A stretch of DNA of 64,000 nucleotides from SM23-73-3 sp964580215. GTDB taxonomy: Bacteria > Zixibacteria > MSB-5A5 > SM1-73. The DNA is taken from NCBI GenBank assembly GCA_964580215.1, contig CAZOJT010000001.1, positions 62,001-126,000 of the forward strand, given 5' to 3'. Of this stretch, positions 34,554-43,475 are shown in pieces. The notes below the pieces were generated by a model that was not told the DNA's origin, made no database searches, and worked only from the letters and a program-made list of their open reading frames with translations. A program made the translations under genes and the position numbers. Numbering within the stretch: the first letter of the stretch is position 1; each line of letters opens with the position of its first letter.

Positions 34554-34856
34554 TTATCTTCTTCCGCTGAATGGCGGATATTTGTCCGTCATACACATGC
34601 AATAGGACACCAGCCGGTTGACATAGCGGTTATACCTGATCAAAAAATCAAACCAACTCAAAGGAAAATGTCCAGTTATCAATATAGCAAAATATGAGAG
34701 CATAGCAACAAAAAAAGCAACAATTGCATATGCCAGACAGAATAAACCATGCGGAATGCCGATGTAGAGCCATCCCAGAAGCAGTCGGGCTAACACCAGT
34801 TTCCGTGACGATTTCTCAGGATAATCCACACTGTAGTTGACCGGATAATCATACAT
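34554..34856 (-). CDS. DUF4389 membrane protein
   Basis: A 100-residue protein with two hydrophobic stretches (LLLGWLYIGIPHGLFCLAYA, then AIVAFFVAMLSYFAILITG) and the DUF4389 ending: ITGHFPLSWFDFLIRYNRYV followed by RLVSYCMCMTDKYPPFS. Members are small inner-membrane proteins of unknown role. The GAGGAGG site upstream of the ATG is strong. It probably leads a two-gene operon with the Ig-repeat lipoprotein. Confidence 0.8.
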   Translation of the reverse strand: MYDYPVNYSVDYPEKSSRKLVLARLLLGWLYIGIPHGLFCLAYAIVAFFVAMLSYFAILITGHFPLSWFDFLIRYNRYVNRLVSYCMCMTDKYPPFSGRR

Positions 34857-35313
34857 AACCCTTCCTCCTCGTATAATACGCTTGTTTGGTTGATTAAAAC
34901 TTTTTTACAGGTTAAGAGAGTCCCTGTATCATACTATTGGGGTATGAGAGGGAAATTCTTTTTCCTCCTGTTGCCCCTTGGTTAATACCAAGGGTGACTT
35001 CTTTAGAAAGGGTGTTTCCCTTGTTCCTGGGTGTGAATTCTTACTCGCACCTTGTTCGGACCCCCCGGAACTTTCCCTGATCCCGCCTTTGGCGGGATCA
35101 CAGGGTATTGCACCTCCCTGGGATGGGTAGTTCTAATAGACGAGGCTGTTTTATCCATGATTCCAAGGGACCCTCCTTTCTGCCAAAGGCAGAGCCGCCC
35201 GGACGGGTAAACGGACGCTCCCGTCTGGGGTCGTCTGACCGCTTTTGGTGGAAACAACCCCAATCCAGTCCGAATTTGGGTCTGCCTCTGGCAGAAAAGA
35301 AAGGGTTGAATCC
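34857..35313. other. Non-coding DNA upstream of IS110 fragment; possible remnant of the element's left end
   Basis: No gene. It contains GGTATGAGAGGGAAATTC, a GATCCCGCCTTTGGCGGGATC palindrome near 35081-35101 (core CCCGCCTTTGGCGGG) and Pro/Gly-rich junk frames. IS110-group elements carry a non-coding left end of a few hundred bases from which a bridge RNA is made; this stretch has the right position relative to the transposase start, but repeat insertions make any RNA fold uncertain. Confidence 0.3.
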
Positions 35314-35490
35314 ATGTATAAAACCTTGTTCGTTGGTTGTGATGTTAGCTCCAAAGAAAATACCGTCTGCCTCATGGATGAAGATGGAAAGGAGTTGAGC
35401 TATCCCATCTTCCCTAATACCCTAACAGGCGCAAAAGCTTTTTCTGTCATAGACAGATCCGCCTCTGGCGGAAAGGTTACGAGTTTTTGA
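35314..35490 (+). pseudogene. IS110-family transposase, N-terminal fragment
   Basis: The ATG at 35314 opens YKTLFVGCDVSSKENTVCLM then DEDGKELSYPIFPNTLTGAK, the RuvC-like N-terminus of IS110 transposases with its first catalytic Asp (CDVSS). After about 45 codons the frame enters a TCCGCCTCTGGCGGA repeat and ends; the remaining 350 or so residues, including the serine-containing C-terminal domain, are missing. The element is dead. Confidence 0.8.
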
Positions 35491-35947
35491 AAAATATTCG
35501 TATGAATGTGCGTATGCACTCATACGAGCATACGCGTATCTTCTCTCTTGGGTGTTGCCTAATTTTTTCCCCGCCTTTGGCGGGGTGTATGATTTGTATT
35601 TGGTCTCTACATTTTGTTTTCATTTTTCTCTTGACATATTACCGCACCGCTTTTTACTGCAGAAGTATCGCCTAACTGTTCATAACCGAACTATTTTGTT
35701 TATGCTTCCCAATTGGCATATTTTGCGGAGCACTTCATTTATATAAAATTAGGTTAAATCTCGAATTACAACCGCTTCAGGCGGGTGCTTTCACCCGCCA
35801 TTCATTTCCCGTCCGCAGGATCTCAGTTGAGTTCCTATGGATTCAAATGAACAAATGACCATAGGATTGGTGAGAAACACCAACGGGAAGCAAAACAGAG
35901 TGATGGGGCAGGGGTTAAACCCCTGTCCCATCTGAAACGTAGTTATG
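35491..35947. other. Gene-free stretch with repeats
   Basis: A GCGTATGCACTCATACGAGC-type inverted region at 35511-35535, CCCCGCCTTTGGCGGGG at 35570-35586, repeat R7 at 35771-35890 and the hairpin GGGGCAGGGG/CCCCTGTCCC at 35903-35928. No gene. Confidence 0.5.
35771..35890. repeat. Dispersed hairpin, family R7, copy 3
   Basis: TTCAGGCGGGTG/CACCCGCC followed, after an inserted segment with CCGCAGGATCTCA and CCATAGGATT, by GGTGAGAAACACCAACGGGA. Compare 10482-10537 and 30551-30650. Confidence 0.6.
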
Positions 35948-37624
35948 TCACTTCACACTTTGCAATTTCTCTTTCAGCTTCTCGTTATCCTGATTTAACT
36001 TAAGTGCCTGCTCCCACGCCTTCTTTGCTTTTTTAGTTTCACCTAAAGCGTTGTATATGTCCCCCAGATGCTCATGTATAATGGGGTCACCCTTCGATAT
36101 TTCGAGCGCTTTTTTGATTTGTGTCTCTGCCTCTCTCACTCGTCCCAATCGATACAAAACCCAGCCGTAACTATCCAGATAAGCGGCATTGTCGGGTTCA
36201 TATTCTAAAGCTTTCTTGATCATTGCCAGCGATTCATCCAGCCTTACACCTTTATCTGCCAGCATGTATCCCAGGTAATTCAAAGCAGAAGCGTGGTCAG
36301 GATCAATCCTCAGGAGTCGTTCAAGTGTAGCTATAGCCTGATCAAAATCTCCTTTCTGCTCATAAGCGGATGCGAGGGCAAAAAGTATCAGAGTGTCGTG
36401 GGGGCGTTTGTCAGAAGCTTTTCTTAAAATGACGATGGCGGAATCATATTGCTTCTCCTGAGCGTAAGTGGTTCCCAAAAAGTACAATAGTCCAACCTTG
36501 TCGTTGACTTTCTCGATACCTCTTTTGTAAACCTGTATGGCTTTCTCTGTGCTATCCTGCTTTAAATATACCCAAGCTAAGTTAACCCAGCCATCGGGGA
36601 TAGAATCTTCCAAAGAGACGGCAGTTTTAAATTCGGTCTTCGCTTTTTCGAAATCTTCTTTCTGGAGAGCAATTTTCCCCAGAAAGTAATGAACCTGAGC
36701 ATCATCAGGTCGTTCCTGAATATAAGAGACGAAGAGGCTTTCTGCCTTCTGATAGTCTTCTTGCGAAAGATAAAGTGCCCCCAGTCTTTTTTGTGTCTGG
36801 GGATCGTCCGGAGAATAAGCAGAGGTCTCTGCCAGTTTTACAGCTTCTTCCGTCTTTCCCATTTGATAATAAAGAGCGATTATTCTGTTTGTTAGCACCT
36901 CATCGTTAGGCTTCAGTTCCAGAAGTTTCCGATAAGACAGTATTGCTTCATTTAAGTCCCCTTTAGCCTCATAGCTTGTACCCAGCCCGACTAATGCTTT
37001 GGCATTATCCGGGTCCACATCCAGCACCTTTTTGTATTCGGAGATAGCTTCGTCATACTCCCGTTTCTGTAACAGAAGTGTTGCCAGTTGCAGATGAATC
37101 CTGGGAGAAAAAGGTTGCAAAGACGCCAGTTTCCTCCAGTATTGGATAGCCTTGTTTATATCCTGCTTCTGCTGCCACAGAGCGGCTAAATACCATAGGG
37201 AGCTGAGATCCGTGGAGTCCAGTTTTACCGCCTGGGAATAGGATTGAATGGCACTATCGGTCTCTCCGGTGGCTCGATAACATTCACCCAACAGTCGATA
37301 GGTTCTGGCATCTTTGGGTTCGATCTGTAAAGCCTCCTTTTTGGCTGACTCCACATCTTTTGTCACAAGATAGGCTCGAGCCAGCGCATATCTTATTTCC
37401 GGGATATCCGGCTGGTGAGCTTTCGCCTTCTGATATTCAGCGACAGCGGAGTGAAAATCTCTGAAAAGTTCGTATAAATCCCCGTTGACAAAATGCTCAA
37501 ATGCCAGTGGGTTTAATTCTGGTTTGGATATCTCATTTTCCTGGGCAAGTATCCCATCGGTTGAGCACAATAGTCCAAAAATCAGTAAAAACAACCAGAA
37601 TCGGAGAGTTAATTTTTTCATCAT
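35948..37624 (-). CDS. Exported TPR-repeat protein
   Basis: A 558-residue protein with a signal peptide (KKLTLRFWLFLLIFGLLCST, cleavage before QENE) and about fourteen tandem tetratricopeptide repeats covering nearly all of the mature protein; typical units are YDEAISEYKKVLDVDPDN and FDQAIATLERLLRIDPDHAS. Such proteins form superhelical scaffolds for protein-protein contact in the periplasm or outer membrane (PilW/BamD/LapB-like roles). The last unit DPIIHEHLGDIYNALGETKK resembles the end of secreted TPR proteins that are common in FCB-type genomes. Neighbours give no function. ATG at 37624 or 37621. Confidence 0.9.
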   Translation of the reverse strand: MMKKLTLRFWLFLLIFGLLCSTDGILAQENEISKPELNPLAFEHFVNGDLYELFRDFHSAVAEYQKAKAHQPDIPEIRYALARAYLVTKDVESAKKEALQIEPKDARTYRLLGECYRATGETDSAIQSYSQAVKLDSTDLSSLWYLAALWQQKQDINKAIQYWRKLASLQPFSPRIHLQLATLLLQKREYDEAISEYKKVLDVDPDNAKALVGLGTSYEAKGDLNEAILSYRKLLELKPNDEVLTNRIIALYYQMGKTEEAVKLAETSAYSPDDPQTQKRLGALYLSQEDYQKAESLFVSYIQERPDDAQVHYFLGKIALQKEDFEKAKTEFKTAVSLEDSIPDGWVNLAWVYLKQDSTEKAIQVYKRGIEKVNDKVGLLYFLGTTYAQEKQYDSAIVILRKASDKRPHDTLILFALASAYEQKGDFDQAIATLERLLRIDPDHASALNYLGYMLADKGVRLDESLAMIKKALEYEPDNAAYLDSYGWVLYRLGRVREAETQIKKALEISKGDPIIHEHLGDIYNALGETKKAKKAWEQALKLNQDNEKLKEKLQSVK

Positions 37625-37749
37625 CGTGACGAATCCTGTGTAATTTCTTTTAACAACACCTCTTTTACCTAATTTATCAATCTCCTGCCAAAAGACAAGA
37701 AAAATATGGGCTACAACAGAGTTCGGAAAGCTTTAAAGCAAGATTTTTC

Positions 37750-37778
37750 TTGACACATCCAATTATACATGTTAGCTT
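37750..37778 (+). promoter_or_regulatory. Possible sigma70-type promoter for the OPT transporter
   Basis: TTGACA at 37750-37755 and TAGCTT at 37773-37778 with a 17-base spacer, about 130 bases before the transporter start. The -35 is perfect and the -10 weak. Confidence 0.3.
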
Positions 37779-37909
37779 TAGCAAAAGTTTGCAAGAATGA
37801 AAATGTTCCTTTAAGCTATAGGAATGAGTTGCCTGTGTTATGTTTTTTGCTTTTCTCTTTCAGTTGATGTCTCCATAAATCAACCTGTTTTAAGTTGAGG
37901 AGGTGAAGG

Positions 37910-39880
37910 CTGGAGAATCAAAAAGCCAAGAATCCACAATCCAAGAATGATTTTGAGCCTTATGTAAAGCCAACCCAGAAGATGGCGGAGATCACCTTAC
38001 AGGCGGTGGTTTTGGGGGTGCTTCTTTCCATCGTTTTTGGAGTGGCGAATGCGTATTTGGGTCTGAAGGTGGGCATGACCGTATGTGCCTCTATTCCTGC
38101 CGCAGTTATATCCATGGCCATCCTCCGCGGCTTATTTAAGAGAGGGACAGTTCTGGAAAACAACATAGTTCAAACCATAGGGTCCACCGGAGAATCCCTG
38201 GCGGCGGGGGTGATCTTTACCATTCCCGCATTTTTCATCTGGAATCAGACCATTCCTGGTTTTTCTTATAAGATCTCCAACGTAGACATTATCTTTCTTT
38301 CTCTTTTAGGTGGAACTTTAGGAATACTCTTTATGATTCCCCTCAGAAGATATTTGGTGGAACGTGAGCATGGCAAACTGAGATTTCCTGAAGGGACCGC
38401 CTGTTCTGAGATCATCAAGGCAGGTGATGAAGGTGGAGGGAAGGCGAAGACGGTCTTTGCCGGTTTAGGTTTATCTGCTTTATACAAAATCTTGATGGGC
38501 GGCTTCAGGTTATGGCCCGAGATTCCGAACACTGATATTAAGTTTTTCAAAGGTGCCAACATCGGAATCGACGCCACCCCGGCTCTTTTGGGGGTGGGAT
38601 ATATTATCGGTCCGCGCATATCCGCTTTGATGCTGGGAGGAGCAGTCTTGGGTTATTTAGGTATTGCTCCCCTTATTGCTTATATCGGTTCCTATATACC
38701 CAATATATTAATTCCTCCTGCAGACATACCCATTCCAGAAATGAGTCCAGGTGACATCCGAAACTTCTACATAAAATATCTGGGAGTAGGTGCAGTAGCC
38801 CTTGGTGGATTTATAAGTTTGATCAAATCGCTTCCGGTCATCGTCCATTCGTTCGCAGTAGGAGCCAAACAGATACTGGGCAGAAGGACCACAGAAGAGA
38901 TGGAAAAGTCCCGGATAAGAACCGAAAAGGAGCTTCCCATGGGAACGGTTATTCTGGGATCGCTTTTGGTGATCCTTTTGATCTGGGCCTATCCGGGAAC
39001 AAAGCTTCACCTTTTGGGAGCGGTTTTGGTGGTGATCTTCGGCTTTTTCTTTGTGGTGGTGGCGGCCAGAATAGTGGGAATCGTGGGGAGTTCCTCCTCT
39101 CCGGTATCCGGAATGACCATTGGCACACTTCTGGTCACCAGCGTGATCTTGCTATCTTTTGGAGTCTCTGGTTTTAAGGGGATGGTCACCGTGATGTCCA
39201 TAGGGACCGTGGTCTGCATTGCCGTGTGTCTTTCCGGCGATATCGCCCAGGATCTAAAGACCGGCTATCTTTTGGGGGCAACCCCCAGAAATCAGCAGAT
39301 CATGGAATTTGTGGGACTTTTATTTCCCGCACTGGCGATGGGCTTCACCGTGTTTCTGTTAAATGATGCTTTCGGATTTGTAAAGGATGCCACCCATCCC
39401 ACTCCGCTTTTAGCTCCCCAAGCTAATGTGATGTCGGTGATCGTTCAGGGGGTGATGACCGGCAATTTGCCCTGGGTTCCCATAATAGTGGGATGTATGT
39501 TAGCGGCTGCAATTGAGCTGGTGGGCATCTCATCGCTTCCATTCGCCATCGGTCTTTATCTCCCCCTGGAGCTCTCCACTCCCATTATGACTGGAGGGTT
39601 GATAGCACTTCTGGTAAGGAAGATTTCAAAAGAAGAGGTGGCAAAGAAAAGGGAGGAGTTGGGAGTGTTATTTGGCTCAGGATTGGTAGCAGGAGATGCA
39701 CTGCTGGGCGTAGCGATTGCCTTCGTAATTGCATTTTCATCCAGCTACCGAGCCTTCTACGAAGCCCATGAGGCTGTGTCTCTCACTGCTACCTATGGTC
39801 CCTGGGTATCTTTGGTAGCTTTTGCCGGGATATCTTTTATGCTTTACTGGTCGAGCCGTATGAAAGGGGCAGGCAAGTAA
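37910..39880 (+). CDS. OPT-family transporter, probable CTG start
   Basis: An oligopeptide transporter-family protein of about 656 residues with some fifteen helices. The first ATG (37982) would start at AEITLQAVVLGVLLSIVFG and cut off the conserved soluble N-terminus; no good ribosome site lies before it. In frame upstream, ENQKAKNPQSKNDFEPYVKP matches the 'F-x-P-Y-V-P' lead typical of the family, begins with CTG at 37910 and has a perfect AGGAGGTGA site at 37898-37906. I therefore place the start at CTG. Other family marks: NAYLGLKVGMTVCASIPAAV near the start and YLGIAPLIAYIG later. These proteins import peptides or metal complexes with protons; the substrate is not evident. The neighbouring M29 peptidase would fit peptide use. 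Confidence 0.85.
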   Translation: MENQKAKNPQSKNDFEPYVKPTQKMAEITLQAVVLGVLLSIVFGVANAYLGLKVGMTVCASIPAAVISMAILRGLFKRGTVLENNIVQTIGSTGESLAAGVIFTIPAFFIWNQTIPGFSYKISNVDIIFLSLLGGTLGILFMIPLRRYLVEREHGKLRFPEGTACSEIIKAGDEGGGKAKTVFAGLGLSALYKILMGGFRLWPEIPNTDIKFFKGANIGIDATPALLGVGYIIGPRISALMLGGAVLGYLGIAPLIAYIGSYIPNILIPPADIPIPEMSPGDIRNFYIKYLGVGAVALGGFISLIKSLPVIVHSFAVGAKQILGRRTTEEMEKSRIRTEKELPMGTVILGSLLVILLIWAYPGTKLHLLGAVLVVIFGFFFVVVAARIVGIVGSSSSPVSGMTIGTLLVTSVILLSFGVSGFKGMVTVMSIGTVVCIAVCLSGDIAQDLKTGYLLGATPRNQQIMEFVGLLFPALAMGFTVFLLNDAFGFVKDATHPTPLLAPQANVMSVIVQGVMTGNLPWVPIIVGCMLAAAIELVGISSLPFAIGLYLPLELSTPIMTGGLIALLVRKISKEEVAKKREELGVLFGSGLVAGDALLGVAIAFVIAFSSSYRAFYEAHEAVSLTATYGPWVSLVAFAGISFMLYWSSRMKGAGK

Positions 39881-39905
39881 GAGAATTCAACTTTTATCTG
39901 GACTT

Positions 39906-40080
39906 TTATATTTTTGGAGTCTTTTGCTTTGCCAATCTCATTATTCTTGTGATGGATGGATATCTCATTGATTTCCACCACATTATTTATCGGCGTAGCC
40001 AAGCCTTCATGGCTTGGTATGAACCTGGCCCATTTGGGCCTACGCTAAAGCTACGAAAGAAGGCAAAACTCTTGTTTTAT
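39906..40080 (+). repeat. Dispersed repeat, family R4, copy 2
   Basis: Same flanks as 23455-23660 (ATTTTTGGAGTCTTTTGCTTT to GGCAAAACTCTTGTTT) around a different middle: GCGTAGCCAAGCC, AAGCCTTCATGGCTT and GGCCCATTTGGGCC hairpins, then CCTACGC. Confidence 0.8.
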
Positions 40081-40215
40081 TTTCATTTGGGTAAGAATCA
40101 TTCTCTGCGGTAGAGCAAGTTTGCTTGAAATTTCCGATTCTCTAAAAATGTTTTTCTCGTAGTAAAAAAACCGAATCGTTTGATTTAAACAGTTGTGTTA
40201 ACGTTAGGAGGAGTG

Positions 40216-41163
40216 ATGGATAAACTATTGAAAGCGGCACAAGTGGCGGTGAATAACTGCCTGGCAGTGAAGAAGGGCGAATCTGTTTTGGTGATTACGG
40301 ACGAGCCTGAAAGAAAGATTGGTTATGCCTTGTGGGCAGCGGCAAAAGAGGCCGGCTCTGAAGCTATGCTTTTGGAGATCCTACCGCGCTCCAGCAATGG
40401 TGAGGAACCACCGGAGGCGGTGGCAAAGTTCATGAAAGATTTCGACGTCTTAATTATTCCCACCAGCAAGTCCATGTCTCATACCAAAGCCAGAAGAGAG
40501 GCGTGTGATGCAGGGGTAAGATGTGCCACCCTTCCCGGAATCCTGGAAGATACTATGGAGAGGACCTTAAACGCTGATTACCATGAAATCGCTCAGCGAA
40601 GCATTAAGCTGGCAGAGATAGTGAGCCAAGGCAGAAGGGCAAAAGTCACCACGCCAGCCGGAACGGATATCACCATAAGCATAGAGGGAAGAGAGTGTCA
40701 TGCAGATACCGGTCTGGTGCACAATCCCGGCGACTTCTCCAATCTACCTGCGGGTGAGGCTTACATTGCTCCGATGGAGGGGACGGCAAACGGAATCATC
40801 ATGGTGGACGGAGCCATGGTGGGAAAGGTAAAAACACCCATCAAGATAGTGGTCAAGGATGGTTTTGCCACCCAGATTACGGGAGACAGGTCCGCTGAGG
40901 AATTAGAAAAGATTCTGGAGCCCTTCGGTCAGCCAGGCAGAAATATCGCAGAGCTGGGCATCGGAACCAATCATAAAGCCCAGATAGTGGGAAGCGTTCT
41001 GGAGGATGAGAAGGTCATGGGCACGGTGCATATGGCTCTGGGTGATAACAAATCCATGGGGGGAAATGTATCTGTTCCCAGCCATCTGGATGGAATTCTT
41101 TTGAAGCCCACCCTGTGGATCGATGATAAAAAGATAATGGAGGATGGAGAGCTAAAAATATAA
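40216..41163 (+). CDS. Aminopeptidase of the M29 (AmpS/PepT-like thermophilic) family
   Basis: About 315 residues from the ATG at 40216, preceded by TAGGAGGAG; the frame opens at 40195. M29 enzymes are cobalt/zinc exopeptidases of the cytoplasm that release N-terminal residues. Candidate metal ligands: Glu in NLPAGEAYIAPMEGTANG, Glu in IAELGIGTNHKA, His in GTVHMALGDN and the C-terminal DGILLKPTLWIDD segment. The protein is shorter than the classical 410-residue members, lacking part of the N-terminal domain, as in the COG2309 variants of many bacteria. It follows the OPT transporter on the same strand, suggesting peptide uptake and breakdown, though a repeat element separates them. Confidence 0.85.
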   Translation: MDKLLKAAQVAVNNCLAVKKGESVLVITDEPERKIGYALWAAAKEAGSEAMLLEILPRSSNGEEPPEAVAKFMKDFDVLIIPTSKSMSHTKARREACDAGVRCATLPGILEDTMERTLNADYHEIAQRSIKLAEIVSQGRRAKVTTPAGTDITISIEGRECHADTGLVHNPGDFSNLPAGEAYIAPMEGTANGIIMVDGAMVGKVKTPIKIVVKDGFATQITGDRSAEELEKILEPFGQPGRNIAELGIGTNHKAQIVGSVLEDEKVMGTVHMALGDNKSMGGNVSVPSHLDGILLKPTLWIDDKKIMEDGELKI

Positions 41164-41204
41164 GCGAAACTTAAGTTTTTTCGGAACTGACACAAAGCAA
41201 AAAT

Positions 41205-41382
41205 GATTTTTATGTGTCATTCTGACCCCGCCTTTGGCGGGGGAAAAATCTGACTTCCACCAGTCTGCGTGTAACGCTCAGCCAGACGAGAAGGCTTTAA
41301 GCCAAGCAAACATATTGAGATGTTTCGCTTCGCTCAACATGACATGTCTTATGGATCCTGCGGACAATATGTCAATTTATTT
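41205..41382 (+). repeat. Dispersed repeat, family R2, copy 2
   Basis: Same module order as 19939-20190: TTTTTATGTGTCATTCTGACC, CCCCGCCTTTGGCGGGG, GAAGGCTTTAAGCCAAGCAA, GACATGTCTTATGGATCCTG, GACAATATGTCAATTTATTT. It fills most of the gap between the M29 peptidase and the next lipoprotein. Confidence 0.85.
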
Positions 41383-41530
41383 AATCCGTTTGCTATAATA
41401 AGCAAACAAAGAAAATCCCCCGGAAGACAAGTCAGCAGGGGAGAGGCAAACGGAAAGAAAAATTCCTCTTCCAACATGATTTGAAACAGGTGCGTAGCAA
41501 ATAAGGCATTGGGAGGGAGGCTTTAATAAA

Positions 41531-42139
41531 ATGAAACAGATATTGGTTGTTTTCGCCATACTGCTCCTGTTGGTTTTTGCTTTTCAATGCGGGGAAAAGA
41601 AGAAGCCAAACAATCCATATCTGGAGGATCCCAGCTATTATTTTCCCATCAACTTTGAATACGAGTGGATTTATGCCCGCCTGAATCGTCAGTGTATCGT
41701 TGTCGAAGATAGCTTTTCGATTGCTGCCTTTCAAAAAAACACCAGACCCGAAGGGTCCGGTTGGGATCTGGTATCATCAGGTGGGGGAACGACTTTTGTA
41801 TACCGCAAGGGGGATACGATTTTTACTAGAGATATAGGGTCAACCCCGCTGCCATCTAAGGTTCTGGTTGGTCCCATTCGGACAGGGGCTTACTGGAAGG
41901 ACCTTTGCGGCCACGAATACAACATTTTAGGGTTTGAAGACATCCACTCCGTTGCGGCTGGCGGAACTTATTATGGATGTGCAAAAATTAAGAGGACTAG
42001 TGCAGGTGACCCTGAAGTAACTTATTTGTGGTGGGCGCCACAGATTGGAAAGGTAAGGCGAGAGAAAAAAAACCCGTCCGGGCAGTGTGTGTCAGGGGAA
42101 GAACTCAGGCGTCTGGACAAATCTCCTCATTTTCCTTAA
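41531..42139 (+). CDS. Hypothetical lipoprotein
   Basis: A 202-residue protein with a lipoprotein signal (KQILVVFAILLLLVFAFQCG, acylated Cys at the end) and a GGGAGGGAG ribosome site. The mature part reads YYFPINFEYEWIYAR, which resembles the start of secreted 'PLxxGNxWxY' proteins of FCB-type bacteria, and ends in TYYGCAKIKRTSAGDPEVTY plus LWWAPQIGKVRRE, the usual 'WWAPxIGxVK' ending of that group. Function unknown; it is presumably anchored in the outer membrane. Confidence 0.75.
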   Translation: MKQILVVFAILLLLVFAFQCGEKKKPNNPYLEDPSYYFPINFEYEWIYARLNRQCIVVEDSFSIAAFQKNTRPEGSGWDLVSSGGGTTFVYRKGDTIFTRDIGSTPLPSKVLVGPIRTGAYWKDLCGHEYNILGFEDIHSVAAGGTYYGCAKIKRTSAGDPEVTYLWWAPQIGKVRREKKNPSGQCVSGEELRRLDKSPHFP

Positions 42140-42155
42140 TGAACGTATTCTGACT

Positions 42156-42332
42156 ACTTATTAAGGAGGGCATATAATTGTTTACATCCCCCCTTTAGAA
42201 AAAGGGGGGAAAGGGGGATTTGAAACTTGAAAACCCCCCCTTTGCTAAAGGGGGATTTCAAGTCAAGCCCAAAACAGGTGTAGGAGAAAAAATCAATAAT
42301 AAGATGTAAACTGTTTCCTGTTCCTCTTAGTA
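42156..42332 (-). repeat. 190-bp repeat, family R3, copy 2 (inverted)
   Basis: Inverted copy of 25109-25297, from ACTTATTAAGGAGGGCATAT to GTTTCCTGTTCCTCTTAGTA. It lies directly between the ends of two convergent genes. Confidence 0.88.
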
Positions 42333-42335
42333 ACT

Positions 42336-43262
42336 TCAGTATTTTTTTCTTCTTTCGATAAAGTAATTTGAGCCAGGTAAGGTTTTGGTATAGCATTTCA
42401 AGTCTGTGATCATGTGAGATATCTCACCCAAATGTCTGAACATCCTCTTCTGATTTACTATCACCGCTATGGATAAGGTCATAATAGGGAAATCTTCCTT
42501 TTTCCCTCTGCGATTGGTGGTAGCGATAAAGCCCCGCTTAACATCCTCTTTCTTGTAGCGACGGATTATCATACGATCAAAGATTTTGATGATTTTATCA
42601 CAGATAGTGTGTATTTTCTCTGGTGGAATGGTAAAAACAAAGTCATCTCCGCCTATGTGCCCCACGAAGCCATCCTTGGTGGAACTGTAAACCACGTCCC
42701 GGATGATTTCAGAGGTCATCTTTATGAGACTGTCACCATAATGGTAGCCGTAATAATCATTATAAGCTTTAAAGTTGTCCAGATCAGCGTAACAGGCGGC
42801 GAAGTCCTGTCCTCTTTTTATCCTTCTGCTTATTTCCCTTTCAATGACGTTGGTTCCGGGAAGTCTGGTAGTTGGGTTCACTCCCAAATCTCTTCTGCTT
42901 CGATTTATAATCATCTTCAGTTCAGAGGAGAAAAGTTTATCATTCCATTTAGAAAAAAAGAACTCATCTGCTCCAAAATCGAATCCAGCTAAAACAACTT
43001 TTATGTTAGGACGGGGATGATACAGAACCAATGGAGCTAAAGACAGGATGGGATGTTTTTTTATCCGTTTGATCAAATTCAGTTCACCCACAAAAGAATC
43101 CACACCAGCTATGATTACCAGATCCAGAATGCATTTCTGAATCAAGCTCTCCAATTGGACGAATTCGGAGAAAGGAAGGAATTTTACTCTTCTTTTCTTA
43201 AGAGACCGTCTAAGTCTTTCCTTGATCTCCACACCGTTCTGGTATAAAGCACAATAAAACAT
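42336..43262 (-). CDS. Degenerate GGDEF protein with pseudo-receiver domain
   Basis: A 308-residue soluble protein. Residues 1-130 look like a receiver fold whose phospho-acceptor Asp is absent (ILDLVIIAGVDS where LDLVLLDI is usual) but with a GFDFGADEFFFSKW segment like the 'GADDYLxKP' loop. Residues 135-308 are a GGDEF domain: ACYADLDNFKAYNDYYGYHY and then HIGGDDFVFTIPPEK. The A-site is GGDDF rather than GG(D/E)EF and there is no RxxD I-site (STKD), so activity is doubtful. It may bind c-di-GMP or GTP, or act by protein contact. It is monocistronic and convergent with the lipoprotein gene. Confidence 0.82.
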   Translation of the reverse strand: MFYCALYQNGVEIKERLRRSLKKRRVKFLPFSEFVQLESLIQKCILDLVIIAGVDSFVGELNLIKRIKKHPILSLAPLVLYHPRPNIKVVLAGFDFGADEFFFSKWNDKLFSSELKMIINRSRRDLGVNPTTRLPGTNVIEREISRRIKRGQDFAACYADLDNFKAYNDYYGYHYGDSLIKMTSEIIRDVVYSSTKDGFVGHIGGDDFVFTIPPEKIHTICDKIIKIFDRMIIRRYKKEDVKRGFIATTNRRGKKEDFPIMTLSIAVIVNQKRMFRHLGEISHMITDLKCYTKTLPGSNYFIERRKKY

Positions 43263-43275
43263 ATATATTTTCGTT

Positions 43276-43300
43276 CCCCTCTCCTTTCTAAGGAGAGGGG
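43276..43300. repeat. CCCCTCTCC hairpin
   Basis: Arms CCCCTCTCCTT and AAGGAGAGGGG around TCT, followed by ATAGGGGTGAGG. A similar hairpin is at about 57503-57529. It could act as a terminator-like structure between xerD and the GGDEF gene. Confidence 0.5.
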
Positions 43301-43475
43301 ATAGGGGTGAGGTTCTAAAGTCTCAACCTAATTAGATCCTTAAGATTCTTATTATTTAGTCAGACCAGCAAATCAATTAGAGCAGAACCAAAGAAAATGG
43401 ACTCGGTTCTTCGACAAATAAATGTCGGAATTTAAACCTAGCACAGATCACGCTCTGTTAGACAGAGCAAGTCTG

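Noticed and set aside
35003..35400. Several overlapping frames on both strands near the IS110 fragment
   Set aside because: Gly/Pro/Arg-rich translations of palindromic repeats. Only the IS110 N-terminus at 35314 has family character.
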